Below, piece by piece: positions 1 through 12,245 of a DNA stretch of 64,000 nucleotides. The translations under genes were made by a program, and so were the position numbers. Under the pieces are notes generated by a model. That model saw only the letters and a program-made list of their open reading frames with translations. It did not search any database and was not told where the DNA came from. Origin of the DNA: Eutypa lata (taxonomy: Eukaryota; Ascomycota; Sordariomycetes; Xylariales; Diatrypaceae); the NCBI GenBank assembly GCA_022661535.1, contig JAKULF010000007.1, forward strand, positions 310,001 to 374,000, in the 5' to 3' direction. Every line of letters begins with the position of its first letter. The first letter of the stretch is position 1.

Positions 1-1373
1 TATAGTATTGATCGCATAGAGTATCTTACCTCACAGGAGAAGCCCTTTTTCTTAGCCATTGCTCCATCTACCCCTCACGTGGAAAATGAGAAGCAACAAT
101 GCATTCCTCTCACCCGTCATGCAAACGACTTCGAGAATGTGACGGCGCCAAGAGTAGCCAATTGGAATCCGCCCGACGAGATCCAGCACCAGAAAGGGAG
201 CTGGCTTCGAACGCTTCCCCTGATGAACGAGTCGGTCCAAGCGTACGCTGACCATAGTTTCCGCCAGCGCATCCGTGCTTTGCAAGGCGTTGACGAGATA
301 ATAGAGGATGTGGTCAACAAACTCGAAGAGAAAGGTATCCTGGACACTACGTACATAATCTTCACGACGGATAACGGCTACCACATTGGAAACCACCGCA
401 TCCCGGCCGGCAAGGCCACATTTTATGCCGAAGATTCCAACCTCCCCTTCGTGGTCCGCGGCCCCGGTGTTCCAGTAGGCAAGACGTCTAAAATCCCAGG
501 TGCTCACCTGGATCTTGCGCCGACCTTCCTAAAAATTGCCGGTCTCCCTAAGGATGAATGGCCCCCTTTTCTCGATGGACAAAGTCTACTACAACAGTGG
601 CATCATCCTGACTCCTCCACCGGCAAAGGAAGCGGAGGCGGCAATGCCAAGGAGACGTTGAACGTCGAGTTCTGGGGCCTGTGCATTGTCGAGGCCCCGA
701 ACGCCGCCGAGCTCGGCGTGCCTTTCAAGACGAACAGTTACAAGACTCTTCGCATCGTGGGAGAGGATGAATCTTGGCTGTATTCGTACTGGTGCACAGG
801 CGAAATAGAGCTATACAATACAGCCGAAGACCCGTGCGAACTGACCAACCTAGCACTCAATCCTACGCGCGAGCATGCCAGATTGATCACCGCCTCAACG
901 CGATCTTGCTCGTCACCAAGTCGTGCGCCGAGAACACGTGCCGGCAACCATGGGCGCTCCTCCAACCCGGTAGAAGAAAAGACGAGATCGTATCGCTCAG
1001 GCAGGCCATGAATACCAAATACGACCGATTCTTCTCCGAGTTCCCTCGAGTGGCTTTCAAGGAATGCATGATGTACCAGGATATAGAAAACGAGAAACCG
1101 TTCTACCCGCCCCTGTCCGAGACCGGGGCGCTCGGCCAGAAGTATCGGAAGTCGACTGACAACTATCAATCGGAAGGAGAGGGGGGGACGCGATATCTCG
1201 AAAGCCCCGGTAGCTACGGAAGCTGGGAGCAGCGGCATGCCACCCTGGCGGACATTGAGAAGTCGGCGAGGGAGGTTGCCGACGGCGAAATCTATGGGAA
1301 TGCGACCATGAACAAGAGAAGGCGGGATCTAGGGATGGCGGATCCTCCCGAGTGGTTCCAGTGGATCGGGTAG
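1..1373 (+). CDS. Arylsulfatase-type sulfatase, 3' part, with one frameshift
   Basis: This is the C-terminal half of a formylglycine-dependent sulfatase, which hydrolyses sulfate esters. The reading frame is open from base 1, so the gene starts outside the window; the N-terminal C-x-P-S-R active-site motif is not visible. Seen are FFLAIAPSTPHVE, the metal-site block TTDNGYHIGNHRI and FVVRGPGV, followed by a family-typical tail (LLVTKSC, YDRFF). The frame changes once, near 888/889: codons up to ...HARLI are in frame 1 and RLNAILLVTKSC onward is in frame 3. One missing base explains this, and there is no room for an intron. The continuation runs to TAG at 1371-1373. It is either a young pseudogene or an assembly error. 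Family call is firm; the substrate (aryl, choline or polysaccharide sulfate) is unknown. Confidence 0.85.
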
Positions 1374-2604
1374 GTGACACCGTACTACATTACATGTACG
1401 AGTTCGATATTACATATGGAGTTTCCCGTACAATCATCAATTGTGGAAGCATCATTTCAGGTTGATAGCATACAATCTTGCCAAGTAAGATTTCCAAAGG
1501 TTGCAGCAATGGAAGCAATTGCAATTTATATTCTCCAAATCCACGGTCGTCTTACGCCGTCTTTGCTAGGTTTTTAAACGACACTCATTCTAGCCTTGTT
1601 CAAATACGCCTAATACCTAAGTACCTCACAATTACACTTGTTGATTCCATTCTGACAATTCCGCTTGCTGCTAGACAGTATAGCTTCAAGTACAAACCTC
1701 AATACGCTCTAACCGACTTGACGGTGGGTTGGTTGTTTTAGTGCTATGTGATCGCTAGCATCATAACAATAGGGGTCATATCCGCGTAACATGACACTAT
1801 TATAATCCAATGATATGATAAGGACTTCAAGGGCTACGTTTACAACTATTACTTCCCATTGCTTTTATGGCATTATGTATTTCGCGCAGATGGGGTTCGC
1901 ATTAAAATGTGTTGGCTTACAGCTGTTTCGAAAGCCTCAATTTCATCGTTAACGTTATCTGCTAGTAGTGACTATAAAAAGCAGATATGAGGGGGGATTA
2001 AACGCCAATACCAGAATAGGCAATAACGACAATCAGCACCAGATGACGGATTGGTCAAGACTCCCACATATTGCCAGGGGTCTATTGCTTGCATCAGATA
2101 TTGGGCGTATAGTTACCTAAGTATATGTGTAGCAAATATCAGAACCTAGATTCTAGGTGGATACCCCCGAATATCTCATGCTCTGAGGCCTCGAATGAAC
2201 ATATTACGGTACTTAGAAGAAACATCGCCATTATAGCGGTAGTGGCTATAATTATACTATTTTGGGGGATAAGTAAATGCTGTATTCTTTTTTTTACTAA
2301 GTTCATGATGACGGTTAAAGATCCGCCGAGACTGCACATATAGGGCCTGGTCCATCGTACCTGCCACTAGTATATATATACTTAATTGTGACAGAAGATG
2401 CTGTCATCCACCAACATTGGACTACCTAACTAACAACCAACAACCAACAGCGATAACCAAGAATCCTACGAAAGAAATCCATCTTTCTTGGGACGATTCC
2501 TTACCCTAAGTTGGAGAAAGTATATTAATACATATATAAATATACGGCGCCCGCCTCCTCGTTTCTCTGAGAGGGCATCTGATGATCATGAGTTCTTAAA
2601 CACT
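1374..2604. other. Intergenic region, no gene seen
   Basis: Only short, stop-rich frames without family resemblance. It is the 3' flank of the sulfatase and the promoter side of the glycosyltransferase. The only landmark is a TA run at 2371-2380. Confidence 0.6.
2371..2380 (+). promoter_or_regulatory. TATA-like element upstream of GT25 gene
   Basis: TATATATATA about 225 bases before the ATG at 2605, followed by a pyrimidine/CAAC-rich leader typical of fungal 5' UTRs. Assigned by position only. Confidence 0.4.
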
Positions 2605-3910
2605 ATGTTCTACGACAACCCTGGATATATGTCCCCGAGGGGCGCAATCATCATATGCATTGCCATAGGGCTACTCAACACCCTTTTCCTCCTGAACAAG
2701 ATCAGCCCTATATCTAGCCTGCCAACATGGGCGACTCCAGTTGCGAAAGCCAACCAGGCATTGGGCATAACGACTGCTATAAACAACGCCACGCTGGGCG
2801 TAAGTGAACTGATCCCAGGAACTATTCTTATCATGACTTGCTTCGCGGACGAATAAAACAACTAACATGTTCGTACCCCCTTTTCGGCAGTTCGAGAAAG
2901 TCATAGCAGTCGGCCTCCCCGAGCGCTCCGACAAGCGCGACGCGCTGAGTCTGATGGCTTCCGTAACCGGCTTCACTCTCGCATGGGTAGACGGTGTTCT
3001 AGGCTCGAGCATATCTGAAAAGGCCATCCCATCTGTATGTTAGCCCGCCACCAGTTACTTGCTAACTCCTTTCCTACATCTCTCACGACTTTACTGACGC
3101 GGTTGGCTGGATGGTTGCATGTAGGGCTGGAACCGCGAGAAGCTCCTCGAGTCCAACCTAGGCTCCTGGCGAGGCCACATCAACGCGATCCGCAGCGTGG
3201 TCGAAGACGGCCTATCATCGGCGCTGATCCTCGAGGACGACGCAGACTGGGACGTGCATCTGAAGCAGCAGCTTGCGGAATTCGCAGAGGCGGCGCAGAC
3301 ACTGCAGGAGCAGGAGCACGAGCACGAGCACCACCCGCAGTCACCGCAGCTCGACGTGCCCGGCAACAGCCCATACGGCCAACACTGGGACCTGCTCTGG
3401 CTGGGCGCCTGTGTATCGCGGTTCAGCAACGACCGCCACGAGGCGCAGGTGCTGATCCACGACGACGCGACGGTAGCCAGCCACGCGCACCTGATCCAGA
3501 ACGGGACGTTCAGCTGGGACGAGTACCCGGAGCGCGCGCGGATCGTGTACGTGCCGGCGGGCGACACGATCTGCACGTTCGGGTACGCGGTGAGCCGGGC
3601 CGGGGCGAGGAAGGCGCTGCAGTACCTGGGGGTCGAGGACCAGCCGACCACGTTCGACTTCCACATGAGCGACCTGTGCCGGGAGGCCCACCTGGGGATG
3701 CGGTGCGTGGCCGTCGTGCCGGGCCTGTTCATGCACCACCGGCCGAGGGGAAGGGTCCTCGGCGACTCGGATATCCTGGAGAAGGGCGGGGACGAAGGGG
3801 ATACGGTCCGCGAGGTCGGGTTCACGGAGAATATCCTGTATAGCACGCGCTTGAACCTGGGGAATTTGGTGCAGGGGCTCGAGCCGGTGAAACAGTGGGA
3901 TGATGGTTGA
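2605..3910 (+). CDS. Glycosyltransferase family 25 protein, type II membrane
   Basis: Predicted 374-aa GT25 enzyme (the LPS-type galactosyltransferase / collagen glucosyltransferase superfamily), likely adding a sugar in the secretory pathway. Exons 2605-2799, 2891-3034 and 3125-3910; introns 2800-2890 and 3035-3124 have GTAAGT and GTATGT donors. The ATG at 2605 gives a short cytosolic tail and one signal anchor around residues 12-31 (AIIICIAIGLLNTLFLL). The family start block FEKVIAVGLPERSDKRD opens exon 2, and exon 3 holds LILEDDADWD, the DxD-like nucleotide-sugar/metal site, and later TICTFGYAVSRAGARKAL. A His/Glu-rich low-complexity insert (EQEHEHEHHP) sits after it. Exon 3 is much more GC-rich than the flanks, so long antisense and out-of-frame reading frames there are shadows. 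No neighbour points to a pathway; acceptor unknown. Confidence 0.85.
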
Positions 3911-4874
3911 GGCGTGAGTAGAGAGTTGTAGTTATATTCATGTGGAGGAAGTATACATACCTAGATATCATGCATAGCAATTATGATACTGCTAGTGGAT
4001 AGCCAGGCTAGTCACCTAGGCGCCTTAGTTGTCCCTTTTCGGTCGTCACTCTTAGAAATACAAAGGATGCGAGATAACTTAGGTACTTATACATGCCATA
4101 GTAAGTCGTAGGCAGGGTAAGAATATTATGAAGAGTAAAATAAATCGAAGCAGGGACCTCCCTCCTTCTCCCCTATAAAATGCAATAGTACATAAAGTAG
4201 AAGAATGCAACCCTACACAAGTCAAAAAGTATCCAGACACTTTCAAGCACACATTTATGGACAGGGGATTTATTCAATATCAGTAACGATAAAGACCCAA
4301 TCGCTGGTCTGAGATTAATAATATAACTTAACAGCCTACTACCCTGGGCCTACCTATGCCTAAACCTACCTAAAGCTTAGGTACTTGGCAAGTCAGTCAG
4401 GCACCTCTATAAAGGCAAATAGGGAGATCGATGGATGACAATGCAATACCAACACCGCCCATGCTCTGCATAGATGGACATATGCGCCCATTCGCCATCC
4501 CATTCCATTTCCATTTCATGCGCCCTTGGCTTCCGCTCGCCATTCCGTGTATATATATATATATAGATATGAAGATATATGAGTGTTCCAAACGCCGCTA
4601 TAAGCACACCTCCCCTGTTTCCTTTCTAAACCAAGTCCCCATTCTAGCATTTGTTGTACCTGCTGTAGTTATTTGATTCTCCAATCCGTATCCACTCGCC
4701 AACCAGCCAGACACAGACACGCATACCTATCCATCTATCCGCTCTCCCTTCCTACTGGTATCTTGTCAGTAAGTGAGCCTACCCAACCAGCAACCTCAAC
4801 CAGACCCTGAACAAGAACGTCCTAAAGAGCCGACCAGCCACCCAGTCCCAGCCCGCGGATGACAGCAAAAACCC
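3911..4874. other. Tail-to-tail intergenic region
   Basis: Lies between the 3' ends of the GT25 and DMT genes. Contains a short TA microsatellite (about 4550-4564) and CCTACCTA-type words; no coding signal. Confidence 0.6.
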
Positions 4875-6674
4875 CTAGTCCAACCGCTCATCATCCTTGT
4901 CGCTATCTTCGCTACTCCAATCGACGGGGGCCGAGGCGACCCCACTCGCCGCGTTATGCCTCTCGGCATCCTCGCGCATCTCGCGCCAGGTGCTCCAGCT
5001 CAGCACCGTGAACGCGACGACGATCATGCAGCCGCCGAAAACGGCCGCGGCGCTCAGGCGCTCGCCGAAGACGAGCCAGTCGGCGATGGCGACGATGAAG
5101 ATGGTCAGCAGGGCGGCGACGGAGCTCAGCACGGGGCTCGTCAGCGAGATCAGCACCAGGAAGCTACCCGCGAACGTCGCGTTCATGATGACGCTGACCC
5201 AGAGCCAGAGGGCCGTCTCGCCCGTGGGGAGCTCGAACGTCTCCCAGCCGAGCCAGTGCAGGACCGGCAGCGGGACCCACAGCACGAGGAGCGTGAAGAG
5301 CCCGATGCAGGACCCGAACGCGTTTGCGAAGATCGTGCCCCGCATCGCCGAGACGCCCTCCGGCGGGCAGGCCCACCGCTTGTAGAGCACCTCGTACAGG
5401 CCGTAGAGCACGCTGCCCGCGCCGATTATCACGTTCCCGAGGAAGCGGGCGCTGGCGGCCGTGGCGGCGGCAGGCGCGTCACCCTCGTCGTCGTCGGTGC
5501 CGTCTTTCGAGTCGCCGTACGCGACGATCAGAACACCGGCGATGGCAACGAGCACGGCGAGCGATTTGTCGAGGCGCACGCGCTCACCTAACAGCGGGAC
5601 GCTGAAGGCGTACGCGAAGAAGGCGCTGCAGTTGTAGATGGCGGTCAAGTCGCTCGGACTGGTCAGGTTCACGGCGAGATACCAACTCAAGCCCGCAACG
5701 GTCAACGCGCTCGTAACGAAGGCGGTGGTGCGGATGAGGTACGGCAGCGGGCTGCGCTGTAACGCGTGCCGCGATGGGTCGAGGCTCTGGTGCTGCACCA
5801 TTTGCGCCGTCGAGCGCAGAAGGTAGACGTGGCGGCGCCAGAAGACGGGCCAGGGGGTATTCCACTTCTGGAGACGGAGGATGAGGAGCTGGGCGGGCCA
5901 GAGCAGCGACCAGGACCCGTGCGTCAGGTACAGCATGCAGTAGGCTTTGTTCCATCCTAGCTGGTTCTGCACGTAGGCCGCGAGCTCTGTCTGCACCGAG
6001 AAGGACACGAGCGAGATGACGAGGAATATCGACGCGTAGATGTACTTCTTGCGCGCGGCCATCTTCGCTTGCGTGTCGGGCGATCGCGAGCGGAACGTCG
6101 AGCGGCGGCTGACCATCGGCGGTCGCACTGGGTGGTGGTGGGCGGGCGGTGGGAGTGGTGAGACGGGTCGCGAGTGGTTGTATCGGGTTCTGCCGCGGTC
6201 GTCATCGGATTTCTTGAGCAGGTGTGTACTAGACCGACTCGTCTTGAGGAGGGAAGCTCTGCTGTCGTCCGCCATTGTATCGGCTTCGTCGTCTTCTTCT
6301 ACTTCGTCTTCGTCTTCGTCTTCGATGTCGCTCTCGTCGTAATCCAGCTTCGACTCTTTTGCTGCAGCCTGGCCGGGATGGTGATTATATGTGTCATCAG
6401 CGCCGTTAGTGCCGTTCTTCAAGCCAGTCAGAGCGTCCCAATCTCCATCGGATAGCCTCCTGTCGATTACGGGAGCTGTGTCCTCGAATTGTGTTTCTGC
6501 GGTGGCGGAGCCTTCGGCGCCAAGATGTCGCTCACCGTCAGACTCGAACGAGCCGACTTGTCGGGTGGAATTTCCAGCGCGGGATGATCCACTCGCCCCT
6601 GAGTGTTCTGCTGGTTGTGATGTCGTATCCCGCTGTGGTGGTAGCTTGGACAATTTGATGTTCTTGGAGTACAT
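4875..6674 (-). CDS. DMT-superfamily (EamA-like) membrane transporter
   Basis: Single-exon protein of 599 aa; ATG at 6674, stop TAG at 4875-4877. Residues 1 to about 210 are hydrophilic, Ser/Asp/Glu-rich with an acidic stretch (DEDEDEVEEDDEAD) and a basic region (RRSTFRSRS), so probably a cytosolic regulatory tail. From about residue 210 there are ten hydrophobic segments, starting with IYASIFLVISLVSFSV. The drug/metabolite transporter signature is the pair of segments LSWYLAVNLTSPSDLTAIYN and AYAFSVPLLGERVRLDKS, repeated in weaker form near the C-terminus (LLTIFIVAIADWLVFGERL). This matches fungal vacuolar/Golgi DMT proteins of the Thi74/YML018c type, whose substrate is uncertain. The acidic C-terminal tail ends DKDDERLD. 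No frameshift or intron seen. Confidence 0.85.
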   Translation of the reverse strand: MYSKNIKLSKLPPQRDTTSQPAEHSGASGSSRAGNSTRQVGSFESDGERHLGAEGSATAETQFEDTAPVIDRRLSDGDWDALTGLKNGTNGADDTYNHHPGQAAAKESKLDYDESDIEDEDEDEVEEDDEADTMADDSRASLLKTSRSSTHLLKKSDDDRGRTRYNHSRPVSPLPPPAHHHPVRPPMVSRRSTFRSRSPDTQAKMAARKKYIYASIFLVISLVSFSVQTELAAYVQNQLGWNKAYCMLYLTHGSWSLLWPAQLLILRLQKWNTPWPVFWRRHVYLLRSTAQMVQHQSLDPSRHALQRSPLPYLIRTTAFVTSALTVAGLSWYLAVNLTSPSDLTAIYNCSAFFAYAFSVPLLGERVRLDKSLAVLVAIAGVLIVAYGDSKDGTDDDEGDAPAAATAASARFLGNVIIGAGSVLYGLYEVLYKRWACPPEGVSAMRGTIFANAFGSCIGLFTLLVLWVPLPVLHWLGWETFELPTGETALWLWVSVIMNATFAGSFLVLISLTSPVLSSVAALLTIFIVAIADWLVFGERLSAAAVFGGCMIVVAFTVLSWSTWREMREDAERHNAASGVASAPVDWSSEDSDKDDERLD

Positions 6675-7903
6675 CAACGATCGATTGATTGACTTGTTAT
6701 GAAGGGAGGGGGGTGAATAAAGGGATGGATGATATGGGATGAAAGGGGAATATAGAACAATATTATTACGTCAAATTCCCGAGAACCGAAATAGGGAGGG
6801 GGCTATAGTAGATAGAATAACGAGTGACTTGGGGTCAGCAGCTAATAGGAATGAATTGTTTAAAAAATGCTGCTTATCATTACATGGGTATTGCTGTATT
6901 GGTGTTGGTGGTGATGAAGGTGGTGGTGATGGTTGGCTGTATGTCGTATAGTGAAATATAGTGTATGCAGAAGGACGGGTCCGCATCGAAGCCAATTGTT
7001 GGACGTAGTTCACTTGGGCGATTTAGGTGGTATTTTCGGTAATCTCAGCGAGGCAAGCCGCGTTTAGCTGGGCTCGGCTGGGTTTATTTGGTTGGTCACT
7101 TGCGCACGTGGTCAGTCTGAAAATAGAAGATAGAAGGGAAAGAGAGAAAAAGATGCATGTGTGTCCTCTAGGGGCATAGGTACGTAGGCAGTAGGTAAGG
7201 TAATGACGCCAAGTTGCAGAAGGTTTCACTCCTTTGGGACGTTAATAACCATCCATTGGGTGGTTCAGCGACTCGGTTATCGCGAAAAAACCCCTGTTCA
7301 AGGGTCTCCCCCAGATTGGATGGATGGATCAGGGGCTCCCAGTCAGAAGGGCGGAAAGTGAGAAATGGGGATCATTTGCTTATATGTGGGGGTTTTCGAT
7401 TGGGTTTAATTGCGCTACTATATGTATACATACATGTATGCAGTATGAGTACGTAACTATTAGTGGTGCCAATAAAGAGCCAAGTGACAACCACACGTGC
7501 GCGTTCCGGTCTGGAGGCCGAATACCCGGCTTCGGATCCTGATCTCAACCCGGCGTATAAACCTCCTATTATCTAACAGTTAATAACAAATGTGTCATAC
7601 ATCGTATAGCATCAAAAAAGAAGAAAAATAAATTAAAATCCAACGCATCCTCCGAGCACAGAGGCAACGCGTCATCAAGCCATCCTGGTCCTTATCACCC
7701 AGACATTAGATATGGCATCTTCTGAACCACCGAATGACTGGCAATCCTATAGTTATACAGTTTTCCGAGACCCTCTGTTCACCAATCCAACTTATATCAA
7801 ACATGTCTAGCTCTACCATGATATGTCTGTCTGTCCATCTTTGAAGGGGGGAAGGCTTCAACGCCTGTCTCCTGCATCACACTGCAGCGTTTGCACTAGG
7901 TAC
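6675..7903. other. Intergenic region (DMT promoter side)
   Basis: Upstream of the minus-strand DMT gene and downstream of the aldo-keto reductase. Contains a GGT/GAT-rich low-complexity patch at about 6901-6937. No gene recognised. Confidence 0.55.
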
Positions 7904-9107
7904 CTATTTCTTGCCCTGGCCGAAGAGCGCCTCCTTGGTATCATAGGTATATACGAGATCCCGGTGCCAATAGTTCGGTGCGTCGGCCTTGGCAATCAAC
8001 CACGCCTGGTCCAAAGCCTGGACGACATCATCCGGCAGGGGCCCCTTCTCAATAGCATCGAGGTTGCCGTCAAGCTGGCCGTACGAACTAATACCAATAA
8101 GGATGCCATCATTGCCATCCTTGATCTGGAGCTTCGAGTGGTGCACCGTCCAGCGCAGCGCCGCCTCGATCATGCTCAGGCCGCCACCATCAGCCTCTTG
8201 ATGTTTCGCCACGGCCTCCTCGATCTTCCGCAGCGCATTGAACGTGCTATCCTTGAAGTAGCGACCCTTGTAATTCTTGCCCGTCCCGGCCGAGTCGCTG
8301 AACCGGCCCTCGGTCGGCTCGAAGTCCTTGCTCTTGATCTTGCCGCTGAAGAGGCCCCCCGCTATGGGGTTGTAGACCACGATGTCGAGGCCGAACCGTC
8401 GGCATGCCGGCACCAGCTCGGCCTCGATCCCCCGCGTAATCGCGTTGTACATCGCCTGGTAGATCGTCGGCCGCACCCATCCGTTGTACTTGCACGTCAG
8501 CACCACCTCGGCTACCTCGGCCGCCGTGAAGTTCGACAAACCGAACCGCACGAACTTGCCCGCCTTGTGCAGCTTGTCGATCGCCTCGAGCGTCTCCGTG
8601 AACGGCGTCGCGCGGTCGGGGCAGTGGAGGTATAGGATCTGTTTGTCATCCGTTTGGTCAGTCATTCGTGCGTTCGTGATCTATACTACTTTCCTTCAAG
8701 GCGGTGCGGTCCATTACGTAAGCAAGCTTATGAAAGGCAGTAGGTAGAAAAAAAGTGTAAAAGCTTACATCGATAACATCCGTACCCAGCTCCTTCAGAC
8801 TCGTCTCAACGCTCTCCACGACCTTCGGGGCCGCGTTGCCGCCGGCTTCTGCGGGGTACTTGACCTTCGTGGCGAGGGTGAGGCCGCGGTCCTTCCACCG
8901 CGTCTCCCGCGTGAACGCCTCCTGCTGGCCTTTTATGTAGACGCGGGCCGTATCTACCTCGTTGTAACCTCGCTCCTGGAACCGGTCTAGGATTCGGTTG
9001 GTCTCGCCGATATCTGTAATGCGGGCTCCGGCTGACTCGTCGGGACCGAAGGTCATGAGACCCAAGATCACGCGGGGCTTGGCGCCCGTCGCTGCTATGA
9101 GAGGCAT
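7904..9107 (-). CDS. Aldo-keto reductase, aflatoxin B1-aldehyde reductase type (AKR7-like)
   Basis: NADPH-dependent reductase of aldehydes, cytosolic, 357 aa. Exon 1 is 9107-8769, exon 2 is 8638-7904; the 130-nt intron has a GTAAGC donor and CAG acceptor, and joining restores DVID-ILYLHCPDR. I chose ATG 9107 because MPLIAATGAKPRVILGLMTFG is the conserved family start. The catalytic tetrad is visible: D52 and Y57 in VDTARVY, K81 in LATKVK and H118 in LYLHCPD. The strand motif FGLSNFTAAEV and the C-terminal block GRYFKDSTFNALRKIEEA are characteristic of fungal AKR7-type proteins. These enzymes detoxify dialdehydes and other carbonyls. No toxin-biosynthesis genes are nearby, so a general detoxification role is more likely than a pathway step. 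Confidence 0.9.
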
Positions 9108-10150
9108 CTTGTCTTGGGATATGGAGGGTATCAATGTGTAGGTAGGTAGGTGGGTGGATATGAGATCTGTTCTGGGATCTTTAATGACGTGATCGTATGA
9201 AGTATAGTAGGTGGGCTACTTTAGTTCTGGAGGAGTGAGAGGAAACCTTGAACTATTTATTTGCCTGCGTATTTCCAAATCACGCATCCATTCATCGGAC
9301 CTTAATACCATGAGGAATGGAGATAAGCTACATTGCGTGCCGTAGCTCCTAGTGGTGCAATATTTGCCCGAAGCATTTGGGTTAGGGAACCCCGCCATAG
9401 ATCCAAAGCTTACTTATTAGCTCTTAAGCCCGCCGGACGTGGTGCGGGGTTGTACGTTACCGTCATCGTCGGTTTTTATCACCTTATCATTCAGCGTTTG
9501 CATTCTGAATACCTAAGTCATAATGTAGGTCAGGGGTATTCGCTTGAAACGCCTGTCTTTGATACTCGTAAGAGTTTCTTGTTAGACCAAACAAACACAT
9601 CTAAAATTCGGTGCCTCATGTGGGTTTTCGCGTATAACAATAAGTAGTTACTTGACACTTTCAAGTTGGAAGCAGCGCTAATTGGTGATGATTTAGTAGA
9701 ATGGAAGTTGTATGGAGGTGTGAAGTTGATAGACTGATTCAAGAATCTTTGCTCTACCTCAACATTGTCTGAATAAGTGACTGACAATCGTTTCTTCGAA
9801 GGGGTCTTCGCTGCCGAACTCGGAACGTCCCTGGAAGCTGGCCACCTAATAAGCTCAGTCTATATCTAGAGGTAGATAGATACATGTCTTACTTGACTCC
9901 TTGTTTATATGTAAGCACGGTGGGATGAAGCTGAATCTAGTAGTAAAGCGAGTTAGCTACTACATGTAATTACTACATAGTAGTATCTGGTAAGCTATAT
10001 GAAGCCCCATATGCGGCTGATAGGCAGAGCTCGGAGATAATATTATCGCTCCATCAAATATCCCACAAAGGTGTATATAACCGTCGCTATTATTATTACA
10101 AATAAACGCAAGCATTAAGGCCTTAACAAAATACAACAAATTCCTTGTCA
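9108..10150. other. Intergenic region
   Basis: Promoter side of the reductase and 3' side of the HET gene, with TAGGTAGG words near 9139. One stop-free stretch (9333-9647) has no family resemblance and poor codon character. Confidence 0.55.
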
Positions 10151-12245
10151 CTATGCAATCTTGATAACGTCCCACCCAACGTGTCTATCCATTGCTCTTC
10201 CTTCCATCATGTTATTGATGTAGCATTCTCCTATTAGCTCGTAGGTATCTTCATCTCCCGCTGGCAGTCTGTTTTGTTGCTCATCTTTCCCTTGCAGTCC
10301 CTTTCGTGGCCCATCTGCCCCTGCCGGTCCCTTTCGTCGCTTTCGTCGATGTCGCAGGACAAGGGGCACACTGCAACCATTCACGATGCAGATGAAATCA
10401 TCCTTCTCAGCCTTGGCTGGAACTAATCCTAAAGGAGTTTCGGAGGGACGTCCTTCTGATGTAGTTCTTGGGGTGTCGCAGAGTCCCGCACGGATCAGCT
10501 TCCGATTCCAGACAACTGCCTGCACTCGACGAAAAACCTCATAATAAGCTGAGTTGTCTTTCTCGTGGATGAACTCGTTGGTATTGATTCCATACTGAAC
10601 CCCCTTCTCAAGGACAGCGGCTTGAATTATTGACGAATAGTCTGGTTCTGGTCCCGAACCAGCACTGGTGCGGTCCGCCACCAGCGTTCGCCAGAACTCT
10701 TCAGGTGGTGGTGTTGTAGAATCATTCCAGTTTACACCACGCAACCACGAAGCAGGAATGCTCCCATGGACAGCCAGGTCCCAGATATCAGTTGGTCTGG
10801 CTAGTTTAAAAGCCTCGACTATAATTTCTTTGTTGCCAAAATCAACCGACGGTAAATTGGGGGCACTGCTGTTTGTAAACTCCCCTGACGCGGTATAGAA
10901 TTTTCTCTTCACAGCAGGCCCAACAAATGGATCCGGATTGTAGCGGACCATTTTTCCCCGTGAAGTTGGTCGAAATGGTTTTTGAGTTGCATCCAACATC
11001 CAAGAGGGCAGTTTCGTCCCCGTTAGCGCTGGGGCCCATGGTCTACACAAAATGTCCAGCGACCTATATCTTTTTATTGCTCTCTCAACGAAACGCATGT
11101 AGACCACAAGTGGCTCCTCATTTCCATAAAGAACTGGGAATTTGGTTGGGTCATTGCCCGTTTGATCGTTGTGGTTTTCCGAGTAAGATGGTTTAACATC
11201 GGAGGCGATGCCCAATACAGCATAGATGATATCCCTGGGATCTGAACACTCAAAGATCACAAGAAAGCAGACAAGCTGTTCAAGAGTATGCTGCTCGTCC
11301 CGCTCTTCGGGACTTAGCTGTCGGTATAGGCTTTTAACGTTCTGAACCAGGCGATATGCTGGAAGTGCAGAGATGTTACCCACGTATTCGGAAACGTGAT
11401 GCGTGTCTGGACGCAGTTTGAACAGTCTATCGATCGAACCATCTCGACCGATCCTTTCTAGTAAAGCTATCGCATGCATGAGTTTCTCCCAACTAAAGTG
11501 CATATCTCCGCAATGTACACTTGCTTCACGAGCTACTCCAATTTCCTAATGTGTCGTTAGAAAACTCTTGACATTAAAACTTTCTCCGCTGAATTATCAA
11601 GTGGCTCACCTGGATGATCCAGCGACGACTGAACCAACCACGTCTCAATAGTTTGAATAGGGGCTCCAAATCATACAGTTCTGCTTTGTTTCGAATCCCT
11701 TTGTCCATGTTACCTATATGGTTCGCATCCTCCAAATTCGAGAGAGCGTCGATCTGTTGGACGGCTATTCCCAGTTCTTCGTCCGTGAAATCGTCCTGTG
11801 CCCCGGCATGCACCGCACACCCTGGTTTCCCGAGCCATATATGAACTCTTCTAGCTTTTTGATATATTTCTGTCATCTTTGCGACTTGCCTCGCTTTTTC
11901 TTCAGGGTCGTTCTGGTTAATGCAGATTAAGTCAACCCAGAGGAGAGAACTCCGAAAGCCGGGAGCAAGTCCCCAGATGCTTTTGAGTGCCAACAGCAAA
12001 TTTGGTCGGACCAGCATTGTCTCGTCAACCCCACCACCTTTATCTTGAATTTGGATCGTGTTTTCACCTGCATAGCTTTCACTACCCCATTGCCAAGATA
12101 AAGCGTCGTAGGGCTCAGTTTCAACGTTCAAGTCTTTGACAGAAACCTCGACGTGAATCCCGGGTCCTGGTAGCAGTTCTATAACGCGAACGCTTCCTGC
12201 TTCCGTCAGGTCTTGATATGTGTAGGGCATGTCGAGGGAAGGCAT
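10151..12245 (-). CDS. Heterokaryon-incompatibility (HET) domain protein
   Basis: 676-aa protein with an N-terminal HET domain, the fungal module that triggers cell death on recognition of non-self. Exon 1 12245-11610, exon 2 11545-10151; the 64-nt intron (GTGAGC...TTAG) joins RRWIIQ to EIGVAREASV. ATG at 12245. HET motifs in order: YDALSWQWG (about 46-54), PNLLLALKSI, LWVDLICINQNDPEEK (about 104), IYQKARRVHIWLG and RGWFSRRWIIQE. The long C-terminal half carries DPRDIIYAVLGIA, the standard HET follow-on block, and ends with a conserved-looking DTYELIGECYINNMMEG. A basic low-complexity insert (RHRRKRRKG) precedes it. It faces away from the second HET gene across a shared 1-kb promoter region. 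No lesion seen. The partner or trigger is unknown. Confidence 0.88.

Noticed and set aside
3037..3846. Long open frames on both strands over the third GT25 exon
   Set aside because: They are GC-rich shadows; only the frame joined at 3125 carries GT25 motifs.
4956..5605. Long plus-strand and alternative frames over the DMT gene
   Set aside because: Low-complexity Arg/Ala/Gly translations without start context, antisense to a clear gene.
7823..8635. 270-codon plus-strand frame over the aldo-keto reductase
   Set aside because: Antisense shadow; the minus strand has the complete catalytic tetrad.
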